From: Faecalicoccus pleomorphus DSM 20574
GTDB lineage: Bacteria; Bacillota_I; Bacilli_A; Erysipelotrichales; Erysipelotrichaceae
NCBI RefSeq assembly: GCF_000420345.1
Contig: NZ_ATUT01000006.1
Location: 21,027-85,026 of the forward strand
Direction: 5' to 3'
Length of the DNA: 64,000 nt
Shown here: piece after piece, positions 18,237 through 27,180 of the stretch
Layout: each line of letters starts with the position of its first letter
Numbering within the stretch: position 1 is the stretch's first letter
The notes under the pieces: generated by a model
Seen by the model: only the letters and a program-made list of their open reading frames with translations
What the model was told of the DNA's origin: nothing
Database searches by the model: none
Translations under genes and position numbers: made by a program

Positions 18237-18711
18237 CCTCATTCCATTTATCTTTTACTGGTGGATTTTGATTTGGGATACCAAAGGCAAGGATCCATAA
18301 CGGAAGAATATGCTCCGGTAAGTCGATGACTTCTTTTATTTTTTCGATTCTGTCCTGGTTAGGATATCCACCCATCCAACAAGATCCGATACCTGATTCT
18401 TTGGCCTGCACCAACATATTTTGGGTAGCTGCCGCACAATCTTGTTGACAATAATCCGTACTGGGATTGATTGATAAATCCGCACAAACCACAATCGCAA
18501 GTGTGGCGGTTTGTAAAGGAGAAGCATAAGGAGAAAACTCCTGCAGTTGACGAATCAGACTTTCCTTTTCGATCACCACAAAATACCAAGGTTGAAGGTT
18601 TCGTGCCGAAGGTGCACAAAATCCAGCTTTTAAGATGGCATTGACTTGTTCCTGTGTCAATGTTTGATTAGTGAACTGACGAACACTCGTGCGCTCGTAT
18701 ATCGCATTCAT
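18217..18711 (-). CDS. Nitroreductase family flavoprotein
   Basis: A 164-residue small nitroreductase (FMN-binding, NAD(P)H-dependent). MNAIYERTSVRQFTNQ at the N-terminus holds the RxSxR FMN-phosphate motif, PSARNLQPWYFVVI near residue 38 contacts the flavin, and GIGSCWMGGYP near residue 112 is the conserved Gly-rich turn. The ATG at 18711 follows GAGAGG and starts two bases after the purF-like stop, so translation is coupled. The in-frame extension to 18744 overlaps the upstream gene and is unlikely. Confidence 0.9.
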   Translation of the reverse strand: MNAIYERTSVRQFTNQTLTQEQVNAILKAGFCAPSARNLQPWYFVVIEKESLIRQLQEFSPYASPLQTATLAIVVCADLSINPSTDYCQQDCAAATQNMLVQAKESGIGSCWMGGYPNQDRIEKIKEVIDLPEHILPLWILAFGIPNQNPPVKDKWNEEKILRL

Positions 18712-18713
18712 GG

Positions 18714-20123
18714 CTATTCCTCTCCGTCCCAACAATAGGTACAAAGCTTACATTTTGGCAAACCGATAGATTCAATCATATCATCTAAACGATGGTAACG
18801 AAGCGAAGTAAACTTAGAGCGTTTGCGAATCTCTTCGCACATATTTTGATAACGTTCACTGTCTGGATCTGCATATTCTTTTAATACTTCATCACTGACA
18901 TTTTCACCTTCCAGATCCTTGATGACACGTCTTGTGATCAGATCCATTTCCGAACTAGAGCGTGAAAAATTTAAATATTTACATCCATACATGATTGGTG
19001 GACAGGCGGGACGTACATGTACTTCTTTAGCGCCTGACTGATAAAGAAAATCTGTTGTTTCTCCCAGTTGGGTTCCACGAACGATCGAATCATCAATCAA
19101 CAACAATTTTTTATCTTTGATCAGCTCCTGCACCGGAATCAGCTTCATTTTGGCAATCATATTTCTTTGTGACTGGCTGGTTGGCATAAAGCTTCGAGGC
19201 CAGGTTGGTGTATATTTGATAAACGGCCTGGAGAATGGTATTTTTGTCGCATTTGAATAACCTACCGCATGGGCGATTCCACTATCCGGAACACCGGCTA
19301 CGCTGTCAACTTCGACATTTGTATCTCTTGTTGATAAAATTTCCCCGCAACGATTGCGCATGCATTCTACATTGACACCCTCATAAGTACTGGTCGGATA
19401 ACCATAATATACCCATAAGAACGAACAAATCTTCATTTCTTCCCCGGCTTCTTGTTTTACTTCCACACCATTAGGCGTCATATACAAAATTTCACCAGGA
19501 CCCATATCTTTGTAGTGATGATATCCTAAGTTTAAAAAGGCACTGCTTTCAAAGGTTGCACAATATCCCGTTTCTTTTTCACCGATAATAATAGGGGTAC
19601 GACCAACCTTATCACGTGCACAATAAATACCGGATTTTGTCAGGATCAATATGCTCATACTGCCTTCTACAACATCCTGCACATAACGTAAACCTTCCAC
19701 TAAACTGGCCTTTTGATTGATCAAGGCTGCCACTAATTCTGTTGGATTAATGCCACCTGTACTCATTTCAAAGAAATGTGTCATTCCATTTTGAAAACAG
19801 CTTTCTTTCAATTCTTCCAGATTGTTGATACGACCTACGGTAGTAATCGCAAAACTTCCTAAATGAGAATGAACCAGTAATGGCTGTGATTCAAAATCTG
19901 AAATACAGCCAATTCCCAAACCACCTTCAAACTGATCTAAATCTTTATCAAATTTAGTACGAAACGGGCTGTTTTCTATATTGTGAATGGCTCTGTTAAA
20001 ACCATTCTTTCCATATACAGCCATACCAGCACGACGTGTCCCTAAGTGTGAATGGTAATCTGTACCAAAAAACAAATCTAAAACACAACTTTTTTTTGAA
20101 GCTACCCCGAAAAATCCACTCAT
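18714..20123 (-). CDS. PurF-like amidophosphoribosyltransferase lacking the N-terminal Cys
   Basis: A 469-residue homologue of glutamine phosphoribosylpyrophosphate amidotransferase. The C-terminal phosphoribosyltransferase domain has the PRPP loop LLLIDDSIVRGTQ near residue 338 and GVPDSGIAHAVGYS near residue 275. The N-terminal Ntn-hydrolase domain is divergent: after Met removal it starts SGFFG where PurF has CGVFG, so the glutaminase nucleophile is Ser, and the usual RGQEGAG and RWAT-type motifs are altered (HLGTRRAGMAVYG). The C-terminal CKLCTYC may bind a metal or Fe-S cluster. It may be ammonia-dependent or have another role; no other pur genes are nearby. Confidence 0.8.
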   Translation of the reverse strand: MSGFFGVASKKSCVLDLFFGTDYHSHLGTRRAGMAVYGKNGFNRAIHNIENSPFRTKFDKDLDQFEGGLGIGCISDFESQPLLVHSHLGSFAITTVGRINNLEELKESCFQNGMTHFFEMSTGGINPTELVAALINQKASLVEGLRYVQDVVEGSMSILILTKSGIYCARDKVGRTPIIIGEKETGYCATFESSAFLNLGYHHYKDMGPGEILYMTPNGVEVKQEAGEEMKICSFLWVYYGYPTSTYEGVNVECMRNRCGEILSTRDTNVEVDSVAGVPDSGIAHAVGYSNATKIPFSRPFIKYTPTWPRSFMPTSQSQRNMIAKMKLIPVQELIKDKKLLLIDDSIVRGTQLGETTDFLYQSGAKEVHVRPACPPIMYGCKYLNFSRSSSEMDLITRRVIKDLEGENVSDEVLKEYADPDSERYQNMCEEIRKRSKFTSLRYHRLDDMIESIGLPKCKLCTYCWDGEE

Positions 20124-20323
20124 AACGTTCTCCTTTTTTAAAAATGTATTATCAGTGTAACACAGTTTTTATATTTCAGACAATCGAAGTTTAAAAAGTA
20201 CAATACACTGTTAAAAGATTACAATCATAAAAGAATTGATTTTACATTGATCTGTCTTGGATTTTGAATTTAACAATCTGTATTTCATTATTCGTTTCCT
20301 TTACACCTGAAATGGATCGTGTA

Positions 20324-20357
20324 ATAAAAAAAGACTCTCTGGAAACTCCAAAGAATC
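20324..20357 (-). terminator. Terminator of engB
   Basis: On the minus strand GATTCTTTGG, a five-base loop and CCAGAGAGTC form a 10-bp stem with two G-U pairs, followed by seven Ts right after the stop. Confidence 0.8.
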
Positions 20358-20929
20358 TATTGAATTTGATGGATAATGGCTTGATAAACTTCATCAAAGC
20401 CAATTTTTTCGGTACTGCTGATACCATAAATGTTTTTTAATGGCAATTGCAGCTTCTGCGAAATATTTTTTAACGCTTTGACTCGCTTTGTCTTAGGAAT
20501 CTTATCGATTTTAGTAGCTACCAACAAGATCGGCATCTGTAAGGATTTAAAATATTCGATCATATCCAGATCATCGTTTGTCGGATCATGTCTGGCATCG
20601 ACAAGTTGAATCGCAAGCTTTAGCTGCTCTCTCTGGGAAAAATAATCTTCCATCATCTTTCCCATCTTCTTCAACATTTCCTTGGACATACGAGCGTATC
20701 CATAGCCTGGTACATCCACTAACATCCAAGTACCGTCAATATCAAAGAAATTGATCAAGCGTGTCTTTCCGGGTGTATTTCCTACATAGGCAAGCCGCTT
20801 GCGATTGGTCAGTGCATTGATAAAGGAGCTTTTCCCAACGTTACTTCGGCCTACGACTACAACTTCCGGAAGGTTGGAATCTGGCCATTGTTCCTTTTCA
20901 ACGGCACTGATAACAAATGTCGCCTGCAT
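20357..20929 (-). CDS. engB: Ribosome biogenesis GTPase EngB (YsxC/YihA)
   Basis: A 190-residue P-loop GTPase needed for assembly of the large ribosomal subunit. G1 GRSNVGKSSFIN near residue 27, G3 DVPGYGYA near 73 and G4 TKIDK near 138 are all present, and the length is standard. It begins one base after the lon stop, an order (lon-engB) that is common in Bacillota. The last gene of the unit. Confidence 0.95.
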   Translation of the reverse strand: MQATFVISAVEKEQWPDSNLPEVVVVGRSNVGKSSFINALTNRKRLAYVGNTPGKTRLINFFDIDGTWMLVDVPGYGYARMSKEMLKKMGKMMEDYFSQREQLKLAIQLVDARHDPTNDDLDMIEYFKSLQMPILLVATKIDKIPKTKRVKALKNISQKLQLPLKNIYGISSTEKIGFDEVYQAIIHQIQ

Positions 20930-20930
20930 A

Positions 20931-23234
20931 TTACTGAACCAGTGCGTGTGACAGGACTTGTTTCACATTGGAAACTGGAATAAATGTCACCGCATCTTTT
21001 ACTTCCTGTGGAAGCTCGTCCAAATCTTTAACATTACCACGTGGAATCAAGATCGTATCGATACCACTTCGATGGGCAGCCAGCGATTTTTCTTTTAAAC
21101 CGCCAATTGGAAGTACATTTCCACGAAGTGTTACTTCTCCTGTCATCGCAATGTTTGCCTTTACAGGAATATTGCTGAAGCAGGAAACTAAAGCGGTTGT
21201 CATCGTAACACCGGCACTAGGCCCATCTTTAGGAACGGCACCTTCTGGAACATGCACATGAACGTCCAGCTTTTCAAAATCACTGGAATCGATATGATAT
21301 TCCTTGGCATGTGCACGAATATAGTCTAAGGCAATGCTGGCACTTTCCTTCATAACATCACCTAACTGTCCTGTCAGGATCAGTTTGCCATGGCCATCAA
21401 ACTTATTGGCTTCAATCTGTAAGATATCGCCGCCAAAGCTGGTATAAGCAAGTCCGGTTACGGTTCCAACCTGATCTTTTTTCTCTTTTTTACCGTAATC
21501 CACTTTTTCATTGCCTAACCATTCGTGAATCAGCTTTTTATTTAAAGTAATCGAGCGTTTTCCATCCTTTAAGATTGCAAGCACTGTCTTACGACAAATC
21601 GTCGCAATCGTTCTTTCCAGCTGACGAACACCGGCCTCTCTTGTGTAGTAACGAATCAGATATAAAAGCATCTTATCGCTGACTTTTAACTGACTTGGCT
21701 TCAAACCATTTTCTTCCAGCTGTTTAGGAAGCAAATGTTCTTTGGCAATATTGGTCTTTTCAATATCTGTATAGCTGGAAAGTTCAATGATCTCCAAACG
21801 ATCTCGCAAGGCCGGCGGAATATTTTCCAAATAGTTAGCGGTTGCGATAAATAAAACTTTGGAAAGATCATAGCTTTCTTCAATATAATGATCAGAGAAC
21901 ATAGAGTTCTGTTCCGGATCCAATACTTCCAACATCGCTGAGCTTGGATCTCCTTTATAATCCGAAGCCATTTTATCAATCTCATCGATTAAGAAGACAG
22001 GATTTGTGACCTGCGCTTTTTTCATTCCCTGAATGATACGTCCCGGCAAAGCACCTAAATAGGTACGTCGATGTCCACGTATTTCCGCTTCATCGCGAAC
22101 ACCGCCTAAGGAGATCTTCACGAAATGACGATCCAAGGCACGAGCTACACTGCGAGCCAAAGATGTTTTACCAACACCCGGCGGACCCACCAGACATAAG
22201 ATTGGCGCTTTTAGTGAATTTGTCATCTGCTTAACGGCCAAATATTCCATGATACGCTCTTTGACCTTTTCCAGGCCATAATGATCTTCATCTAAAATTC
22301 TCTGTGCCTCATTTAGGTCTTCGTTATCATGTGTTTCCTGCCACCAAGGAAGGTCCATCAGCCAGTCAATATAGTTTTTGATGACACCGGTTTCTCCGGA
22401 TGCCATAGGCAGCATTTCGTAACGCTGCAATTCTTCTGTAACCTTCTTCTTGATATAATCCGGATATGGATTTTCCTCTAAACGTTTACGAATTTTTTCC
22501 GCATCCTGATCCTGTGATCCGATATCACCTAATTCTTCACGGATGGCATTCATCTTCTCACGCAGATAGTAATCTTTTTGTCCCTGATCAATGCGTTCTT
22601 TGACCGTTTCATTGATCTTCTGTTCAACTTCCGACATTTTCTTCTCTTTTTCCATGTCGGCCAACAACATCTCTAAACGATCATTGATTCCCAATGTTTC
22701 CAGATATTTCTGCTTTCTTTCCGTACTTAAAGGAAAAGCCTGTACCGCACGATCACTTAAAAGATCGGCACCGATTCCTTTGGACAGTTCAATGATCAAT
22801 TCTTTTGACAAGAACTTTTCCGCATTGCCCATCGTATCAAATTCATTAGCGATCATACGAACCAGAGCTACCTCTTCCATTTCATCCTGACGATAGCTGT
22901 GTAAGATATCCACCTGGGCTATGTCACTCAGACTGCCCTGCTCCCATGCGTTTAACTGCACACGATCCAAGCCTTTAAACTTGATTCGTAAAAAATTTTC
23001 AAAACGTCGTACATGACGAATTTCACAAAGTGTTCCGACTTTATAGATATCATCCATGGTCGGATCATCTTTTTGAAGTTCGATCTGTGAAAACAAGACA
23101 ACTTTATCTTCATAGTTATCCTGTGCATTTTCAATTGCTTTTAAGGACGGCTGACGCCCTACATCGATTACGATTTCCTGTTCCGGGAACAAAATTACGC
23201 CCCGTGTACATACTAAAGGATATGTTTGAGACAT
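20931..23234 (-). CDS. lon: ATP-dependent protease Lon
   Basis: A 767-residue Lon protease. The N-terminal substrate-binding domain is followed by the AAA+ module with Walker A GPPGVGKTSLA (near residue 350) and Walker B FLIDEIDKM, then the protease domain with the catalytic Ser in DGPSAGVTMTTAL near 670 and Lys in GGLKEKSLAAHR near 713. The ATG at 23234 has AAAGGAGG well placed; the longer open frame upstream lacks such a site and spans a terminator. It lies between tig and engB on the same strand. Confidence 0.96.
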   Translation of the reverse strand: MSQTYPLVCTRGVILFPEQEIVIDVGRQPSLKAIENAQDNYEDKVVLFSQIELQKDDPTMDDIYKVGTLCEIRHVRRFENFLRIKFKGLDRVQLNAWEQGSLSDIAQVDILHSYRQDEMEEVALVRMIANEFDTMGNAEKFLSKELIIELSKGIGADLLSDRAVQAFPLSTERKQKYLETLGINDRLEMLLADMEKEKKMSEVEQKINETVKERIDQGQKDYYLREKMNAIREELGDIGSQDQDAEKIRKRLEENPYPDYIKKKVTEELQRYEMLPMASGETGVIKNYIDWLMDLPWWQETHDNEDLNEAQRILDEDHYGLEKVKERIMEYLAVKQMTNSLKAPILCLVGPPGVGKTSLARSVARALDRHFVKISLGGVRDEAEIRGHRRTYLGALPGRIIQGMKKAQVTNPVFLIDEIDKMASDYKGDPSSAMLEVLDPEQNSMFSDHYIEESYDLSKVLFIATANYLENIPPALRDRLEIIELSSYTDIEKTNIAKEHLLPKQLEENGLKPSQLKVSDKMLLYLIRYYTREAGVRQLERTIATICRKTVLAILKDGKRSITLNKKLIHEWLGNEKVDYGKKEKKDQVGTVTGLAYTSFGGDILQIEANKFDGHGKLILTGQLGDVMKESASIALDYIRAHAKEYHIDSSDFEKLDVHVHVPEGAVPKDGPSAGVTMTTALVSCFSNIPVKANIAMTGEVTLRGNVLPIGGLKEKSLAAHRSGIDTILIPRGNVKDLDELPQEVKDAVTFIPVSNVKQVLSHALVQ

Positions 23235-23258
23235 ATGTACAACCTCCTTTTTCCTTTT

Positions 23259-23284
23259 AAAAAAGACGCCAGGCGCCTTTTTTA
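23259..23284 (-). terminator. Hairpin with T run between tig and lon
   Basis: On the minus strand AAAAAGGCGCC and GGCGTCTTTTTT fold on each other with a very small loop. It is only about 25 bases ahead of the lon ribosome binding site and could act as a partial terminator that sets the ratio of tig to lon. Confidence 0.6.
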
Positions 23285-23298
23285 TCAACTCTATTTTA

Positions 23299-24576
23299 CT
23301 ACTTTACAGAATTCTTTAGCAACTCAATTGCTTTTTGTTGCGCAAGATCATATTTGATATTGTCAACCGAAATCAACTGTTTAATTCGATCGATGTCCAT
23401 ACCATAGTTTTCTGACAGCTTTTTGTATTCAGCTTCAACATCTTCATCACTAGCTTCAATAGCTTCTGCTTTTACGATTGCTTCCAATACCAAGCTTGTC
23501 TTAACGCTCTTTTCAGCTTCCGGCTTCATCATATTGCGGATATCTTCTTCGCTTTGACCACTGGCTTCCAGATACTGTTTAGCCGTAAATCCAGATTGAA
23601 CCATCTGGTTTTCAAAGTTACGATACATACGATCGATTTCATTGGCGATCATCACTTCCGGAATTTCTACTTCAGCATCTTCTGTGACTTTAGAAACCAA
23701 AGCATCGGTAAACTGATTTTCAGCCTGCTGTTCTTTACGCTTTGTCAGATCTTCTTTTGTGACTTCTTTGTATTTTTCCAGTGTATCCACACCTTCACGT
23801 TTTAGCTTCTGGATCAGTTCATCGTTAGCTTCCGGCAATTCTTTATATTTGATGTCATGTACAGTACATTTAAATACTGCTTCTTTTCCGGCTAGATCTT
23901 TGGCACCATATTCTTCCGGGAAAGTTACGACAACATCTTTTTCTTCTCCGCTTTTTACGCCAACTAACTGTTCTTCAAAACCTGGAATGAATGTTCCTGA
24001 ACCCAATTCCAAAGGATAGTTTTCGGCAGAACCGCCATCGAATGGAACCCCGTCAATGCTTCCGGCATAATCAATAGTAACCTGATCGCCATTTTCAGCA
24101 GCCTGATCTTCTTCACGAAGTACCCAGTCAGCATAACGATTCTGAATACGTTTTACTTCTTCTTCGATATCTTCATCCGTTACATTTACTTCTTCTTTGT
24201 GAATGTCTAAACCTTTATATTCTTTTAAAGTGACTTCCGGCATAACGATACAGTTAAATACCAAAGTTACTTTTTCATCATTGGCTTCTTTCACTTCTAA
24301 AGTTGGGCGGGCAACCAATTCCAATTTATTTTCTTCGATTCCTTTAGCTAAAGCTTCGTTTGCGACTTCTTCTGCAGCATATTCATAAACCATCTGTGAT
24401 GGAATCTGTTTGCGAATCAAAGCTTCCGGAACATGTCCTTTACGGAATCCTTTTAAGTTCACTTGTTTTTTCAGGTTGTTGAAAACTTTCTTCTGTGCTT
24501 TTGTCCAGATGTCACCATCCACTTCTACTTCCAGCACACCATTTGCATGTTCGTTCAATGTCCATTTTGTAATCAT
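23299..24576 (-). CDS. tig: Trigger factor, ribosome-bound chaperone
   Basis: A 425-residue trigger factor. The N-terminal ribosome-binding signature GFRKGHVPEALI is near residue 43, followed by an FKBP-type peptidyl-prolyl isomerase domain (DQVTIDYAGSIDGVPFDGGSAENYPLELGSGTFIPGFEEQLVG, residues about 163-205) and the helical chaperone domain. It binds the exit tunnel and shields nascent chains. Its start overlaps the stop of the DUF3196-like gene by four bases, so the two are coupled, and it is followed by a hairpin and lon. Confidence 0.96.
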   Translation of the reverse strand: MITKWTLNEHANGVLEVEVDGDIWTKAQKKVFNNLKKQVNLKGFRKGHVPEALIRKQIPSQMVYEYAAEEVANEALAKGIEENKLELVARPTLEVKEANDEKVTLVFNCIVMPEVTLKEYKGLDIHKEEVNVTDEDIEEEVKRIQNRYADWVLREEDQAAENGDQVTIDYAGSIDGVPFDGGSAENYPLELGSGTFIPGFEEQLVGVKSGEEKDVVVTFPEEYGAKDLAGKEAVFKCTVHDIKYKELPEANDELIQKLKREGVDTLEKYKEVTKEDLTKRKEQQAENQFTDALVSKVTEDAEVEIPEVMIANEIDRMYRNFENQMVQSGFTAKQYLEASGQSEEDIRNMMKPEAEKSVKTSLVLEAIVKAEAIEASDEDVEAEYKKLSENYGMDIDRIKQLISVDNIKYDLAQQKAIELLKNSVK

Positions 24577-25298
24577 TTGAATTCTCCTCTTCTTTCAATC
24601 CATAAGATCGTGTCTTGAACTTTTGTCAAATCTTTCTTTTCTGTAAAATCTTCCAATTCATCATCACGCATCAAAGCCGCATAAACTAAACGAACAATGG
24701 CTTTGGCAATCGGCAAAGCTTCTTCTTCACTTAGATCAAAAGGCCGCCTGATAAGGATCTCCTGATGAAGCAAAGTCATACAGAAATTTAGAAAAGCGGG
24801 ATCGTCATTTGAAAACCAGGCATCCAATATGGCCCGTACCTCTAATACGACCGGATCAATTTCTTCTAAAAGAATCGAACTGGGAATAAAGGTAATGTCC
24901 AATCCATTTTTTTCTATTTTGAAAGGTGTATCAATTTTTTGTTCCATCAAATATTCAATCAATTCACCTTTGCTTTCATCGAGAAGTTCAGCATTCAATA
25001 GATCTTGCACTTCCCTGGTATATTGCCGTAAGTTTAGATCCTTCATAAAAGGAATGACCTGCTCCTGTTTGGAAGGATCTTCATAGATCCATGAAAGGAT
25101 CGTATCCATCCCTAAAGTATGTTCTTTTCGGATATGCGGTAAGCACTCCTGCTGATACGATTCCAGGATGGCCAGACAATCCTGCGGCACATACGGAAGT
25201 GATATCTCCTGATGAATTAAATCGTACGCTTCCTGATACGCTTTTCCATCGATCTTCTTTTGTATTTCGGCAATCAAAGACTGATAATAGGAATTCAT
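24573..25298 (-). CDS. DUF3196-like helical protein upstream of trigger factor
   Basis: A 241-residue acidic, mostly helical protein that resembles the DUF3196 group known from Mollicutes and Erysipelotrichia. Neither membrane segment nor catalytic motif is seen. Overlap with tig as ATGA and the tig-lon-engB context suggest a link to protein quality control or ribosome assembly, but this is inference. The ATG at 25298 follows AGGAGG closely. The assignment to DUF3196 is from memory and not certain. Confidence 0.6.
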   Translation of the reverse strand: MNSYYQSLIAEIQKKIDGKAYQEAYDLIHQEISLPYVPQDCLAILESYQQECLPHIRKEHTLGMDTILSWIYEDPSKQEQVIPFMKDLNLRQYTREVQDLLNAELLDESKGELIEYLMEQKIDTPFKIEKNGLDITFIPSSILLEEIDPVVLEVRAILDAWFSNDDPAFLNFCMTLLHQEILIRRPFDLSEEEALPIAKAIVRLVYAALMRDDELEDFTEKKDLTKVQDTILWIERRGEFK

Positions 25299-25406
25299 CG
25301 TACCTCCTAGCGAAACATATAAAGTTTACCATAACTGTAAACAAGAATCAATGAATGCCCCTTTGCGAAAGCAAGGATTTTCAAGGTTTTTATAGCCGAT
25401 CCATGC

Positions 25407-25412
25407 TATACT
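25407..25412 (+). promoter_or_regulatory. Extended -10 of the TPM/LemA pair
   Basis: TGCTATACT is an extended -10 about 20 bases ahead of AAGGAGA and the ATG at 25434. No good -35 is present at 17 bp. Confidence 0.5.
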
Positions 25413-25433
25413 GTTAAAAAGGAAAGGAGAGTT

Positions 25434-26453
25434 ATGAAATACAGATACGGTATTCCCTTACTTCTTGGTATTTTGGCCTGTCTTTGCCCCCTGCAAATCT
25501 ATGCCGATGATACCTTGGTCATTGATGATTATATCAACGACCATGCCAATATCGTAGATGAAAATACGGAAGAAAATTTAAATAAGCTTGGATACCAGTT
25601 GGAACAAGAAACCGGTGCACAGGTTGTCTTTATCACAGAAGATACCCTGCATGATCAAGATATACGGCAGGTTGCCTATCAAACATTTAAAAAGTATCAG
25701 CTGGGTGACAAGGATAAAGATAATGGCATTTTGTTTATCGTAAGCATCGAAGATAAGCTTCGCTATATGGAAGTAGGTCGTGGCTTGGAAGATGTGATCA
25801 CCGATATCAAAAGTCAGCATCTGCAAACAGATTATCTGGTTCCTTACTTTCAAAAGGAAGACTATTCGACCGGCATTAAAGAGCTTTATACTCAAACTGT
25901 TCAACTCATCGAGGATCATCAAACCGGAACACCGGTTGAAGAAACCGAAGAGGAAGATGGTATCGAATGGATCATGCTGCTGCCGATCTTTGCGATCTTA
26001 CTAGGTGCCATCTATTTATCAACACAAAGAAAGACAAGATCAGGCTCTACCTTATATATGGTTCCCGGGCAGAAAACGACCTTAAACATCAAAGGTTATG
26101 ATTTTGAAGCCGAAAGCATTCTGGTATCCAGTCAGGATCCTAGTGTTGTCAGTGTACAACCTAACGGTGAAATTCAAGCTCATAAAACCGGAAAAACAAA
26201 GATTTTTCTTCAAAAGCCCGGTTCTCTACAAAAAGATTATGTATTGATCATCGTTTCCCGTAAAGATCATTCTTCTCGAAACAATGAAGATGAGCTTTTA
26301 GAAGCCCTGCTTTGGGGCAGTATCTTATCCGGTTCCAGACGAAGACATTATGGAGGCGGCTTTGGTAACGGCTTGGGATCCGGTGGCTTTGGCGGATTCT
26401 CCGGAGGCGGTGGTGGTTCAAGCCGTGGCGGTGGAGCCGGCGGAAGCTGGTAA
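25434..26453 (+). CDS. TPM-domain membrane protein (YgcG-like) with Ig-like insert
   Basis: A 339-residue exported protein with an N-terminal signal peptide (about residues 1-24, ending around IYADD). A TPM domain follows (DDYINDHANIVDENTEENLNKLGYQLEQETGAQVVFITEDT). A single membrane helix lies near residues 180-197. After it comes an Ig-like BIG2-type segment (VPGQKTTLNIKGYDF to KIFLQKPG) and a Gly/Ser-rich tail. TPM proteins are linked to membrane-protein repair and photosystem repair in other taxa; in Bacillota the role is unclear. The neighbouring LemA gene is a usual partner. Placement of the Ig-like segment between the helix and Gly tail is uncommon. Confidence 0.8.
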   Translation: MKYRYGIPLLLGILACLCPLQIYADDTLVIDDYINDHANIVDENTEENLNKLGYQLEQETGAQVVFITEDTLHDQDIRQVAYQTFKKYQLGDKDKDNGILFIVSIEDKLRYMEVGRGLEDVITDIKSQHLQTDYLVPYFQKEDYSTGIKELYTQTVQLIEDHQTGTPVEETEEEDGIEWIMLLPIFAILLGAIYLSTQRKTRSGSTLYMVPGQKTTLNIKGYDFEAESILVSSQDPSVVSVQPNGEIQAHKTGKTKIFLQKPGSLQKDYVLIIVSRKDHSSRNNEDELLEALLWGSILSGSRRRHYGGGFGNGLGSGGFGGFSGGGGGSSRGGGAGGSW

Positions 26454-26473
26454 AAAATAGAAATGAGGTTATC

Positions 26474-27097
26474 ATGAATACAAAGAAAAAAATCCCCGGA
26501 TGGGGCATCGTACTAATCGTAATTGGTGTGGTTGTCGTACTGGCCGGTGCTTTATTGATCGGACCTTACAACAATATGGTGACACTAGAAGAAAATGTGA
26601 CGACCAGGCAGGCAAACATTCAAAGCTCCCTACAATCTCGTTTGGATAAGATCAACGAGCTGATGCCAAGTGTACAAGGTGCCATGGATCATGAAAGTGA
26701 AGTCTATCAGGAGATTGCCGCGCTACGCAGCGGAACAAAGGGTATTTCCGTAGATAAAGACGGAAATATGACCATCGATTCCAGTGCTTCGACATCCGAT
26801 CTGGAAAGTGCAGATGCCGCCAGTTCACAAATCATTCGTGACATTCACATTGCCATGGAAGCCTATCCAGAACTTGGAAGTACACAACTCATGTCCGATT
26901 TTATGACCAGTGTAGAAGGTATTGAAAATCGATTAAGTGTAGCTCGTGAAGAATACAACGAAGCGGTTCAAGAGTACAATACAACAATTCGAAAATTCCC
27001 AAATAATATCATTTCCGGCATGATGGGCTTTAATACGATGGATAAATATCAGGCATCCCAAGAGGCACAAAGCGCACCGGAAGTCAATTTTGATTAA
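26474..27097 (+). CDS. LemA family protein
   Basis: A 207-residue LemA protein with one N-terminal transmembrane helix (GIVLIVIGVVVVLAGALLIGP) and a mostly helical C-terminal part containing the family pattern YNNMVTLEENVTTRQANIQSSLQSRLDKINELM. LemA and TPM proteins are commonly encoded as a pair, as here, 20 bases apart. The molecular role is not known. It is followed by a good terminator. Confidence 0.9.
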   Translation: MNTKKKIPGWGIVLIVIGVVVVLAGALLIGPYNNMVTLEENVTTRQANIQSSLQSRLDKINELMPSVQGAMDHESEVYQEIAALRSGTKGISVDKDGNMTIDSSASTSDLESADAASSQIIRDIHIAMEAYPELGSTQLMSDFMTSVEGIENRLSVAREEYNEAVQEYNTTIRKFPNNIISGMMGFNTMDKYQASQEAQSAPEVNFD

Positions 27098-27098
27098 A

Positions 27099-27135
27099 GA
27101 AAAGGCTGCTTATCTTGCACAAGCAGTCTTTTCTT
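27099..27135 (+). terminator. Terminator of the TPM/LemA pair
   Basis: AAAAGGCTGCTT pairs with AAGCAGTCTTTT across a nine-base loop, followed by CTTCAC. Confidence 0.75.
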
Positions 27136-27180
27136 CACTCTAGATCTTAGATTCAATTATATGCAAACACAGTCTTCTTT

